Shown here piece after piece: positions 21,403 to 32,306 of a stretch of DNA of 64,000 bases. The notes below the pieces were generated by a model. The model did not search any database, was not told the DNA's origin, and saw only the letters and a list, made by a program, of their open reading frames with translations. The first letter of the stretch is position 1, and each line of letters starts with the position of its first letter. The position numbers were made by a program, and so were the translations under genes. This stretch comes from Sabellastarte sp. h YS-2021 (lineage: Eukaryota; Annelida; Polychaeta; Sabellida; Sabellidae), in the NCBI GenBank assembly GCA_964017235.1, contig OZ024931.1, forward strand, positions 94,025,721 through 94,089,720, read 5' to 3'.

Positions 21403-21634
21403 GGGGCCACGGTGGCAGAGTGGTAACACTCGCCTCCTACCTCTGAGGCCGGGGTTCGATTCCCGGCACGGCCTCAAGTGGGAAAGCTGGTAGTTGCTTG
21501 CTGTTGGTCGGCAGTTTACAGTAAAAAACCCTAACGAACTGTATGTACTGGTTTCCTCTGCCCTTCCAACTACCCGTCGTGATATGACCTGTACAGTGTT
21601 GAAAGCGACGTAAAACCCCAAATAAATAAATAAA
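21403..21634 (+). mobile_element. Full-length tRNA-derived SINE
   Basis: The tRNA-like head has an A box (TGGCAGAGTGG near 21412) and a perfect B box (GGTTCGATTCC near 21453). A body of about 150 bp follows, then the 3' end gcgacgtaaaacccc with an (AATA)n tail. Perfect 15-bp target-site duplications, CCATAATCCTTCAAA, lie at 21388-21402 and 21635-21649. This is transcribed by RNA polymerase III and mobilised by a LINE. It resembles widespread mollusc SINEs; the exact family name is not assigned. Confidence 0.92.
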
Positions 21635-21649
21635 CCATAATCCTTCAAA

Positions 21650-23509
21650 TAGCCTAGTATAGAGATTAACTGCTATGAAAGTTTGGGAGATTCAGTTTAG
21701 AAATCATCTGAGGTAAGGTTAGATATTCTCACATTAAGCCAGCAACTGCTTCAGTGTCGCTGTAATATATATGCAAACATCTCGAGTAGTTTTTAAATTT
21801 GATATTGATGTGGGAAAATATGGAAGGATAATAAACAGAAAAAAAAATACAATATAAAAATAAATGCGACTGCAGTGCAAAATTTACCGGTCAGAACAAC
21901 TCAAAAGTGTCATCCTGACTAGGGTGAATTATACACTGAGTACACGGTACTTTATTCTCATAATATCACAGAATTTATGACTGAAGTTTACAAAAATAAG
22001 TTTAAGCGTAATCACAGATAATTAGAAATACATGTCAGAAAATATATCAATAATTTTAATATAATAAATAATAACGATACTCAAAAATACAATAATGTCA
22101 TCATGGAATCATGATCTCACAAGTTTACCAGATAAATATAATGAAAATTGACTATTTTTCTGTGGAGAAATATTCTGTAATTTAGTGAATTAGTGATTTG
22201 CAGAGTTTGACCTCACATTAAAACAACACTGTTCCTGAACATCATTCTGAGGTCACATGTGCCATTGTCTGAAGTGAACCTTAAGCCGACTATCCCTGGG
22301 AGAACATGGTTTTCAGTGGCTGTAGTGAGAGAAGATGCCTTACAGAAGGCAGAGACTGGTGTCGAGTATGGGTTGTTGTGAGGATGTTTACTGCATTAAC
22401 ATTTCTTGTAAATATAACACTGTCACACAGGCAATAACTACACATGAATAAAAGTCTATTCAAAACACGCAACTTTAACCTGTTCTGACATTCCAAGCTG
22501 AAGCCTCACAGAGACACAGTAATAAATACAGTGGAGGCTATTTGAAAACTAAAAATATTCATCAACAAAATAAAGTAATTTAAAATCCCTAACAAAGAAC
22601 TAGAATTTATAACAAAATCAGACAACATGATAATCTTTAAATGTTTTATACAATAAAGACACAGATGGGTCTTTACATTGTCAATTTGTCAGAATAACTT
22701 TTCTGAGAATTTAAAACACTTTTAACAAAAATTATCCACACCGCCAATCAAGCTTGTGGTTACAACTATCACTCAAACTAGATAAATAACAAACCTGTGT
22801 CACTCTGACACACATAACATTCAACACTAAATACATTTTAACAATGATCAACAAAACAGCATAACACAACGGGATAATACAATATGACGAGGAAACTATA
22901 ATGATTTATACAAATCTCTGACTGCAATAAATATAAGGAATCCTATAACCAATAAGAAGTTTTTCTATGTTCCAACAATAATAATACATAAAACTACAGA
23001 TATTAAAAAATATACCAAAATATAATAATATACCAATTCAAATGTAACCTGTACAAACTAACGATTTTGAACAATTCCATACATTATCATTTGTAACTGC
23101 TAACAGTATCACACATATGCTCTGTACATTCACACATTTCATATATTTTGTACATTTATAAATTATACCATGATTTTCCACAAGCAGTAAACATCCTCAG
23201 AACAGCCCACCTCAATGTTATGAAAATATTTTCAAGTATTTATACACCCACCAACTGAAAACCCTGTCCATCCCGGAGACGTGGCTTTGTTCATAAGTTG
23301 TACATGTGCTGTGACCCAGAACAGTGGTACAGTGATAGTTCTACACCAATTTATATTATTTTTAAACTCTATATATTTAACATGCAACTGTTAAAACAGA
23401 AAAATATAAACAATTTTTAAAATATTTTTCCAAACATAAATAAGAAATAGATATTTTGATGGAAAATACTGGTATTGTGTTGGTATATTTCTATCCACTT
23501 TATCACAGT
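21650..23509. other. Intergenic DNA between convergent VPS18 and cyclin-like genes
   Basis: AT-rich sequence without a recognisable gene. The right part must include the 3' untranslated region of the minus-strand cyclin-like gene, but no confident polyadenylation signal was fixed. Confidence 0.5.
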
Positions 23510-26414
23510 TTATTTTTTGCTTGCCATAATGCGGAAGCTCAAATACACATTGCCTGTTGGAGCAAATGCTTTGGGGTACTTGTTGAAGATTGGATCAGCT
23601 TCCTCCATCTCATATGTGTGGAAGGCAGCATCACAAATGTGAACCACCTGAGCATGCAGACCATGGACATCATAGCCAGACACATCCAGCAATCTGTCTG
23701 CCATTTCATCGGTCTCCAAACCAAGGGCATAGCTCAGGACGGCAATCCCGACCTCTGATGGGTGTCTGTAGGACATGTTATCATCTCTGAGGCAAAGTTC
23801 CAGTGCAGAGTGCATCTTCTCCCTGATAGATTTCACCAGCTCTGGTTTCAAGACGCTTGCATACTTCTCTGCAAACTGCAAGGCCGTCGGCCTCCAGATA
23901 TGGCAGCCCACGGCTCTGAGGACCATGCGTTCACACAGGTGAAACTCCTCCAGGGTATGGTTAGATCCCAGCAGCTTCATCAGCAGCCACTCTCTGGGGA
24001 TGTTGCTGTGGTTGTCTGACAGTTTGGATGCTATCCACAGACAGCTGAGAGCCAGTGGCTTCAGGGCTTTGTTAGACACACGACCCTTCTGGATGAATCT
24101 GAAAAGAAAAAAAAAAACAGTAAAGCACCTTATTACAGAGATCAAAGCCTTGCTATCCAAGTATAAAACACTAGGAGCTAAAAACCATATTTAAGGACCC
24201 AGATATATCTTTTAAAAAGGTAGATGATACATACAACAAAATAAAGTAGAAAATACTCCTAGGGCACAGACCTCCACCAGGACACGTTTCTGAAAAGGTA
24301 TTTTTTTATGTGTTGAGGATAGGGTCCAGATCCTTTGCAAAATGTAATCACTGCTTCCTTTGGCCAGGCCCTAACCACAAAACAAGATTTCATGAAGATC
24401 CACTTGTTAGTTTTTCAGTAATATCAACCAGAAAGCCAAAGTCATTGAAAATGGGATCTTTCCCAAAACTTAATAACTTCTTCCTTTATTCAGGTCCTAC
24501 CCACATACAAGTAAGAAATATACATTAACATGCCACTACATTAAGGACAATCTCACTTGGATATTTTCATCTTTTTTTTTTTTATTCAAACTTTTGAATA
24601 TCTCAACATCCTCCAGGCTAGCTTAAACTAAGATGTCGTGTGGTATCGTCAGAATCATGTTTTACCTAAACCGTGGGCAGAGGTAAAAATTGTACAGTTT
24701 TATTGCATCTGGAAGTCAAAACAAGTTCTGAAGCTGATTTTAATTTTTTTAATCTTTCTTTTTTGATAATATACTGTCTTCAAAATTTCAAATGCTTATG
24801 AAGTAAACAAAATATTAACTTATAATCTGTGAGTTTTCCTAAATATAAATAGTGCAATGATAGCAATTTGCAAGTTTATCTACCTTACAGTAAATGTATT
24901 ACTATCAAGAAAATTAAAAACATATCATAAACTATATTATACAAAGCTATAACTTTAGCAGCTGTCACACGTCCATCATTTCCTATCAGCCTACCTATCC
25001 AGCAGATTGATTGCCACAAAGAGAGCATCTTTCTCTAGCTTCAGGCCCTGATGGATAACTATCAGCCAGTCCACCACATCTGCCCGCTGTTGTTTGTTTA
25101 CATCACATCCGCTCCACAGCAACTCCCCCTCTGGCCAAGCCTGCAGGCGCATGTATGGCTTGCTTTCCTGATCTTTCATCCAGGCCAGCTCATCCTTGAG
25201 TGATAATACGGGATCTTTGTGAACAGAGTTGTCAATTCCCAGGCAAGGTTTTTTGGTTTGTATGGACAAGCGCTTAGCTTCAGGTGGGACTTCAGTGTCA
25301 CTTGATTTGCGCTTTAAACCAGTTTTTCTGGGTTTATCCAAGCTATCTGTGGCAGTTTTAGTCGGTTCTGAAAAATAAGTTTAAACAAAAATAGAGAATA
25401 AACTAGAGAATAAGGACTTTCATGCATTGTGGCTAATGTGCCAGATATGTAAAATCACTGTTAATTACATTTACTGCTATGTAGAAATTTTAACTCTAGA
25501 CAACTCGAATTATGAAATCACTCAAACATTTCCAAAAATCCCTGAAAATTGTCCTTGAAATGATACAATTTAATGGATAAATCTTAAAGAGTGACATGTC
25601 CCAAAATAAACTAAGACGGGTGACATATATTGTTAATTATTTGAATGTAAAATTTCAGGAATTGATATTTTAATATACAATTTAGATCTGGTTATCTCTG
25701 CTCAAGTGCAATATATCATTTAACGTTTTCTCAATACATGTATTAATCTATCATTGATTTGCCTCATGCAATATTTACATGGTTTATGACCTACTTTTAC
25801 CCTATCTGCAGAGATATGATTGAGTAATGGGTCTAATGACTGACACATCCACGAAACATCAAACTGCAAGTTACACTAAAATATGAAGCCAACTGTAATT
25901 AACTCTAGTTACCCCTGCTGTTACTTCATTGATGAAAAATCAACAAACACTGCCATAAAGCGGAGAGGACAAGCTTTCAAATGATACCAAAACAAAAATT
26001 GTGGAGCTAATAATAAAGGAGATATAGCCATTTAAATCTGCTTTTGTCAAATCTACCGCGTTATCACCCATTTCGTCACGAAAGTTCATTACGTAAACCA
26101 AAGTTAATCCCAAGTAAAATGACGTCAAAAATTGGCATAAAATGCCACTTTTTCCTACAAATATCTTGACAATATCAAACAAAACAAATATTATCTAAAA
26201 CACTGTAAACCACTGATTCTTTTGACATATGCAGTGTCAAAAATTGCTCCACCACAAAATTTCTAGGTTGAAAACAATATTTCTAATAAAAGGAATTTTA
26301 AGTAGGCGCTATAACATATAGAATATTATTATCATCATCATAAAATAGTAATTTTTTTATCCTACCTTGCCTCCTGCGAGGGTCAGCTCGGTGATAGACT
26401 GTGTAACTTTCCAT
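23510..26414 (-). CDS. Cyclin-box protein (three exons)
   Basis: Minus strand, exons 26414-26366, 25367-24995 and 24098-23510 (stop TAA), all GT-AG and in phase, 336 residues. The start ATG at 26414 gives MESYTVYHRADPRRRQ. A basic, Lys-rich segment follows (residues about 20-60). The first cyclin box is at about 80-205: ADVVDWLIVIHQ, ALFVAINLLDRF, then LALSCLWIASKLSD with the conserved Lys of the CDK-contact region, and FHLCERMVLRAV. A second cyclin fold is at about 207-310. Such proteins bind and activate cyclin-dependent kinases in the nucleus. It is closest in style to A/B/D-type boxes, but the subfamily could not be fixed; cyclin P/CNTD2-like is one possibility. There is no clear destruction box. 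Confidence 0.85.
24235..24545 (-). repeat. Dispersed repeat family R2, copy 1 (intron of cyclin-like gene)
   Basis: It shares landmarks with 41130-41415 in opposite orientation: gcacagacctccacca, gtccagatcc, and agatttcatgaagatcc. Decayed and non-coding. Confidence 0.5.
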
Positions 26415-26546
26415 TATGATCAGATTGTACACAGATTTCAGTAGCAATATAGCAAATAAACTCTGAAATATCAACAAAATATTCAAGCTCTCCACAAAAT
26501 ACGTGCTACGCAGTGCAACTACAACGTAGAAGTTGACATGGCAAGT

Positions 26547-26612
26547 CACGTGCAGTTCACGTGATATTTTCTCTCTGACGTCACTGAAGATGTGAAGCTT
26601 TCTGTGACGTCA
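26547..26612 (-). promoter_or_regulatory. Candidate promoter of cyclin-like gene: two CACGTG boxes and two CRE sites
   Basis: CACGTG lies at 26547-26552 and 26558-26563 (the latter inside the palindrome TCACGTGA). The full cAMP-response palindrome TGACGTCA lies at 26576-26583 and 26605-26612. All fall 130-200 bases upstream of the start codon at 26414. ATF/CREB-type and bHLH-type factors recognise such sites. Regulation itself is inferred. Confidence 0.55.
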
Positions 26613-26639
26613 CGTTTCGCAAAGGAGAGATGGAATATT

Positions 26640-27499
26640 AAACAGTTCTAACTATGTAATGTCACTATGTAATGACACTTGGCTCAATGTGATGATGTCT
26701 GACACAGAAATTAATGCTGTAGCTTTCACAAAATACGAGCTTTTAACAAATATCACCATGTTTATTTGGAGTATCATCTTAACTGTTTGGCATTAAAGGT
26801 TTTTAAAGCTAATTGCGCAATGCAAAAATATGGTTTGTTTCAGATTTTCATGCTGTCGAACGCGTACACTTGTACAGTAGAGTAAAGCTAGATTATCTAT
26901 AGTAGGACAATTTAACGAGCGGATCCAGACATGGAGTTAGATTTTTTTATACTTTTATCTATCAAGCATTTTACCTATATCACTATAGCTCTCCAAATGT
27001 TTCTGATACTGTCTGTGTCAAAGAACGTTCTTGTAAGAGTTTCCATTTTCTGTCATTTTTATCTCTCCGCATTTTACTCATATCAGTGCTGTAAAAATCA
27101 GGATTTTTCAAATCTTCATCACCATAATCTCTTATTTATTGTACATTTAAAAGTTGTTGATGACTTCTTTGATCACAGAAGGATACTAGCGGGGGTATAT
27201 ACAATGCTAAATAAGTGCACTCTCCGTAGTGTTATTAGAGTTTTTAAGGATAGTTATTTATCTTTTTATTGACAATGACCTTGATCCCCACATGTTAAGT
27301 GCTTGCTTTATATATTTTTTTACCTTTTTATTTAAAAAATCGAAAGGTATAGTGGTCATAGTGCTTGTGCATAACACTCTGATTGTCTTGTAGTTATTTT
27401 TTATAGTCCCTAAAAGTACTAATTCATGAAGAACTAAATTAAGTCAAATTCCTGATATGGCTCCAAAAGTATTGAAGTTGAACATATAGCTGACAGAAA
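26640..27499. other. Intergenic, no gene recognised
   Basis: AT-rich DNA. A 113-codon frame at 26931-27272 is hydrophobic, without a domain and not credible as a gene. Confidence 0.5.
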
Positions 27500-27800
27500 A
27501 AAAATGTACTAGATAAGAACAAAGTGGTGTCTACTGCCTGATTGCATATGTATTGCCAAGATTTCTGCTGCTAGAATAAACTGTAGTGCAGAGATTGGAC
27601 AGCCTTGTCTAACACTATTAAGGGCAAAATAATAAGAAATATGACCATTGTTTGTATTGGAGGATGAACTATTTATATAAAATAGTTTTACACATTTGAT
27701 GTAATTATCAGGGGCCACGTAGGTTGTAATCAAAAATAATCATTTACCAGTGTCAAAGGCCTATTCAAAATCAATCATCACCAAGATATCATATTTTTGG
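27500..27800 (-). pseudogene. LINE reverse-transcriptase remnant
   Basis: On the minus strand the DNA near 27750-27790 reads DILVMIDFE-stop-AFDT, the LINE motif DFEKAFD with a stop in place of Lys. Further on (27733-27509) it reads SVRQGCPISALQFILAAEILA, the RQGCPLSP motif of LINE reverse transcriptase. Stops and lack of flanking domains show a dead fragment. The clade is not determinable. Confidence 0.75.
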
Positions 27801-29002
27801 TAAATTTTACGTAATTAATCAAATCGTTGGTGACCCTAATATTTTTGACACTGGATCAGTCTCATACAAAAAAAAAATCATAAGTGTATAAATGGCGAAA
27901 CACCTTTTTGTAACCTCTTTGCCGAGACTTAAAATATTGTTATCAATTGCGAGAAGGTAAACTGGACACTACAATTTCAAATAAAAAGTTTTTATCTTTT
28001 TGTGGTGTCAAATTTAGAAGCTGCCTTCTTTGTCCATCAGGTAATTACCCATGTTTAAAGAGAAAAAATAACTGTCAAGAGATGCTATTGGGGAACTTCT
28101 GTCAAACAAGGAATCGTAATCCTTGAGTAGGTGAAAAATGGGTACAGTCACATGAAATATTGCATTTGAACTCCTAGCAGGTCTTGCCAGGGACATATAA
28201 TTTCTTGAAGTGACACATCATGAGAGATTTTATCAAGACAGCAGGATTCAGGAAAGGGGATTCTGCATCAGCCAATCATAACCAACCCGAGATTCCCAGT
28301 CTTGATGGTGAAAGTTTCACAAGTGTCTGAGAAGTACCAGGTCGTGCCAGCACCATATATGTTATGCTTCGAGTTCAAGGCCACGTCAATAAAAAAATGC
28401 AGACCTGCTGAAAGACAGCTTCAGTCAAGAGTCGGGGACTCTGTTAGCTGCGTAAAACATAGTATAGAGTAGTTCCTGAAGAGGATATCCATGAATAAAA
28501 TGGACAATCCAAACAAACATTAAACAAGTGGTAGACATAAGAGATGGAGAAGGTTGACGAGGAGAACTGCTACGCTTAAGTAGAGGTTTTGCAAGTGTCA
28601 CATAACCTACAGGCAATACCAAGTAGAAGTGTAGTCAGAAGTCAATTTAGAGTACAACCAACTTCAGTCCAGCATCAGGGTGTTGTCAGGTTTAGTCCAG
28701 CTACCCTCCATTTAGAATTGCTTTGTTTATTGTCAATGATATGCACGGGGACTTAAAACCCCATTAAAGTACACAACTAGTGTTTCTTATTGCATCCATT
28801 ATTTTTAGTTTCAGGACATCAGGTTTGACCTTATCCTCGCCATAAGGCAGTTGATGCAGTACATATGGTGGTAACAGGAGTTTGTGCCTGCATATTGGCT
28901 CTCTTAATCTCTGCTGCTTCAATATTGATCTGCTGCTGTCTCGATTTCACTCACAAGGATGATATATCTTCCAGCTTGTAAAAGCAAACTACTCAGCTTG
29001 TA
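27801..29002. other. Intergenic, no gene recognised
   Basis: No ORF with a domain and no exon with a convincing splice context. Parts may be further decay of the LINE at 27500-27800. Confidence 0.45.
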
Positions 29003-29102
29003 CAAAGTCAAAGTTCGGGTTTTACGTCCCGTTTAACAGCCAGGGTCATTTTGGGACAGGTCCTCAGCATTGCCATTTATGGGACTCGAACCCACAGAGG
29101 TG
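29003..29102 (-). mobile_element. 5'-truncated SINE
   Basis: On the minus strand it has a B box (GGTTCGAGTCC near 29087) and the 3' end motif acgtaaaacccg. It is flanked by TACTCAGCTTGTA at 28990-29002 and 29103-29115, a perfect 13-bp target-site duplication. The A box is missing. Confidence 0.75.
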
Positions 29103-29115
29103 TACTCAGCTTGTA

Positions 29116-32100
29116 AGAGCAATCTTTGGTTTCATGTATCATCTTTGTATCGAATTTTATCGAATTCTGGGTCAGTTATCTGAGCTACCATGTCAATGCA
29201 AAAGCATAATGGTTAATAGTTCCATACGGAGTTTCCTCTACATATCCTCTAGTAATCCCATGCATATGAACTGTGTACCATTTTCCCTGACCAGCAAACA
29301 GGCAGAAGTGGTTACAAAGTTCCTGCTGTACACGAGTGGAATAAATCGTCAGTTGATATAAGATCCTTAAAAAGAATTAAAACATTAGGACCAAACAATA
29401 ACCTTGTTAAGAGTGATGGTTGACAACCTAATTCTCTCACTTGTTTGATCAATTTGGACTCAGTGTACCTCAAAGGATAATTGGCATTATGCAAGTCCTT
29501 TTATACTAATACATATGTTGCCTGGTAGTTATACTAAAATATAACCAGCATAAAATTTGAATTTCTGCCTTTATGAGTACTGAAATGTAAGTTCTCTCAG
29601 AGCTTTAATCTTAGATTCTATTGGATTAACCAAGCATTGTTTCAAGGGTATTCACTTATATTCCTCACGTGGGTATCCTATTCAGACACATTAATCTCCT
29701 CTCACACTAATGGTGTATGTTCACCAAAACCTAAAATGAAGAAAAAATACATTCACATACTTCACTACATTGTTATTATTATTTATTACCCCATTGTCTT
29801 TAAAGGCTGTGCAGTGAAATCTTATCTTGGCTGTATTTCAGAAACTGTAATATGTAGGAACTTGGTATGCAACGTCCTAATGTGACCTTGATATGACCTT
29901 TGACATTGCTGTAGTCATTGTGAGCTTTAAAATATTGTATGGGCTATATCTCAGAGATTTAAGGTGTACGAAATTGTTACCTGGTAGGTATATTGGTTGT
30001 AGATATGTAACGTCATAATGTGACCTTGTGTGACTTCAGATATTTTCTCTACCAGAATACTCCTGATGCAATATTTGAGTCATATTTATCTTATGACATA
30101 ACCTTTACATAACTTACACTGTCCGTATCTTTACACTTTTTACTTCTATATTTCATGGTATCCAGTGCTATTTCCCCAGGCTGTGGGGTAAGGCATCAGT
30201 AGTAATTATATACAGTCTCCCCTGACTCTATTATTATTACTGGCATCATAGCCTGGCCTTCCAGGCTGTCTCAACCATAATGCAAACGTGAAATATTTTT
30301 TGCCATAATGCACACTGTATCAGAGGCCTTTCTAGTCTGGGAGACAGTTCTCCTCAGCAAGCTAGGCTAAGTATATGTATGAGAGCATTATGAAAAATAC
30401 TTGTAATGCAATCAAACAGTTGTGTCTATATTATACATATAAACGCCTGTGGCAAGGCTACTGGCATCACTGATGCTATAATGTTACATTACGGTCATGT
30501 TTTCAGTTTTGTTCCTGCAGTATGGAAATACATGAAAATGTCTATTTAAGTTAACTTGGTTAAGTTACAAAAGTATGACTTTTGTTTTCAAATGTCACCC
30601 GAAGTATGGTTGCAGTTTTAATGCAGGTTTGATCATGTTAGAACTGAACGTATTGAATGTTCCTTGATTTTGACTTTGTGTCCCCGTTGTGTCACCTTGT
30701 CGCACTGAGAGTTTAAGTTCTTATGCTTTCATTGCAGATAGATTCAAATCAAACTGTAGGCTTACATTCCGCCTGAGTTTACCTAGAAATTGCACAGAAA
30801 AGACATCAGATAAATAAATATTCCCAGTTTTTGTTTTATCTTAATCGTTTTAGCTGCATTCAACTTAAAGTTAGAAATTCCAATTGCAGCAGACCTTCAT
30901 CTCAAATTTATTTAATTTTTGTGATTTATGAATCCCAGTTTTGCAAATGAAGTATCCACAAGTCCAACACTTAAGGATGCCTCGCATAGCATTGTTTCCT
31001 TTGTTTCCCATATTTATTTGATCTTTTGAGGGTTTTTTACCCATGTTTATTGTTTTTCCGAATTTTCTAGACAAAAGCTAAACATAAGACTGATGTCTCG
31101 GGGGTTTTAGAAGCTAATATCCGTGAGCCAGTTAGTCATGCCTACCCTATAAGGACTTGCACCATTTTACTCTTTTTTTACTCTTTCTTGCTCCCCCGTA
31201 ACCTTACAGCGATTTGTATTGCTTCCTAATGGCTGTTGCACCTTGTGGTCCACATTTTTGGGGGTGTTCCTAATGGCTGTTGCACCTTGCGGTCCACATT
31301 TTTCTGGTGTTCCTAATGGCTGTTTCACCTTGCGGTCCACATTTTTCTGGTGTTCCTAATAGCTGTTGCACCTTGTGATATTAACTTTATCAGAAGACAT
31401 TTTAGCTACATGAAACTTATTCCAAATGTTAAGTTAATATAGTAATATAAATTTTAAAATTTTACTTGGATTTTTCACTATCGAAGTTCATTAGCTAAAC
31501 TATCTAAATTAGGGTATAGTGAAAATTTCCATTTTTATAGCATCTCAAGTCTATAATGAAGGTTGCTTTTGTTCAGCATGCTTCATCATAAGCTGAAGAT
31601 TATGGACATCTCCAGTTTTGTTTTCTTTGTTAGATCACAAAATTTAGGAATGTTGTGATCTACAGAACTGTAGAAACTATAAAATACTTTTTTCAGGTGA
31701 TGACAATGCTACAGAGCTAAGTACTCACATCTTCAAACAAAAGTCAGGATATAATGTGAAATGATGAAAAGAAAATCAACAAAATAAAAGTATATTAACT
31801 TTATTTTAGAATATATAAATACTAAGGTCAAAACATAATATTTCGAATATATAAACATTAGAGTGACAAATACAATATAAATGTTAATAAACATAATCCA
31901 TATGGTACAAATGATTTATATGTATTGATGGAGACACTGTGTGGATACAGTGTCTTAAAATACATTAACTTTCGAGTACTACAAGAAAAAATTACTAGCT
32001 ATATATTCTTGAAATTTACTCCCGAAAACTTCAGCAAAATTTCTTGTGAACCATTACATAATGTTTGTGCAAATTTCGTTATCTCAGATGTATCCAAATT

Positions 32101-32306
32101 AAACCACATAAAGACATCACAAAAGGTCTGATCACAAATGTAGATGCAGATGAACCTGAAAAAGAGGTTACTTAAGTTCACATAAAACTCATACAGTTTA
32201 TGTAGGAAGTCTTAATACGATTTAATAACCTTTAAAACAGTGACTAATAAAACAGCATTGAATGTATATTTGAATACAGAAACGGTGCAGATTAAGTTTA
32301 GCCTAC
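29116..32306. other. Region downstream of the TSP1-EGF gene, no exon recognised
   Basis: The 3' exons of the minus-strand TSP1-EGF gene should lie here or further left, but no further EGF, transmembrane or tail exon could be recognised. Contents seen are AT-rich DNA and the tandem repeat at 31225-31378. Confidence 0.4.
31225..31378 (+). repeat. Short tandem repeat, 43-44 bp unit, about 3.5 copies
   Basis: The unit starts cctaatggctgttgcacctt and continues with ggtccacatttt. Copies differ by a few bases and the last is partial. Confidence 0.9.

Noticed and set aside
21403..21475. tRNA gene
   Set aside because: The A and B boxes are those of a SINE head. The sequence continues into a SINE body with tail and is flanked by a target-site duplication.
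26931..27272. 113-codon plus-strand frame as a gene
   Set aside because: Hydrophobic, compositionally AT-driven, with no domain and no splice or promoter context.
28014..28622. Short minus-strand frames as exons of the TSP1-EGF gene
   Set aside because: No phase-1 acceptor/donor pair, no Cys pattern and no transmembrane helix.
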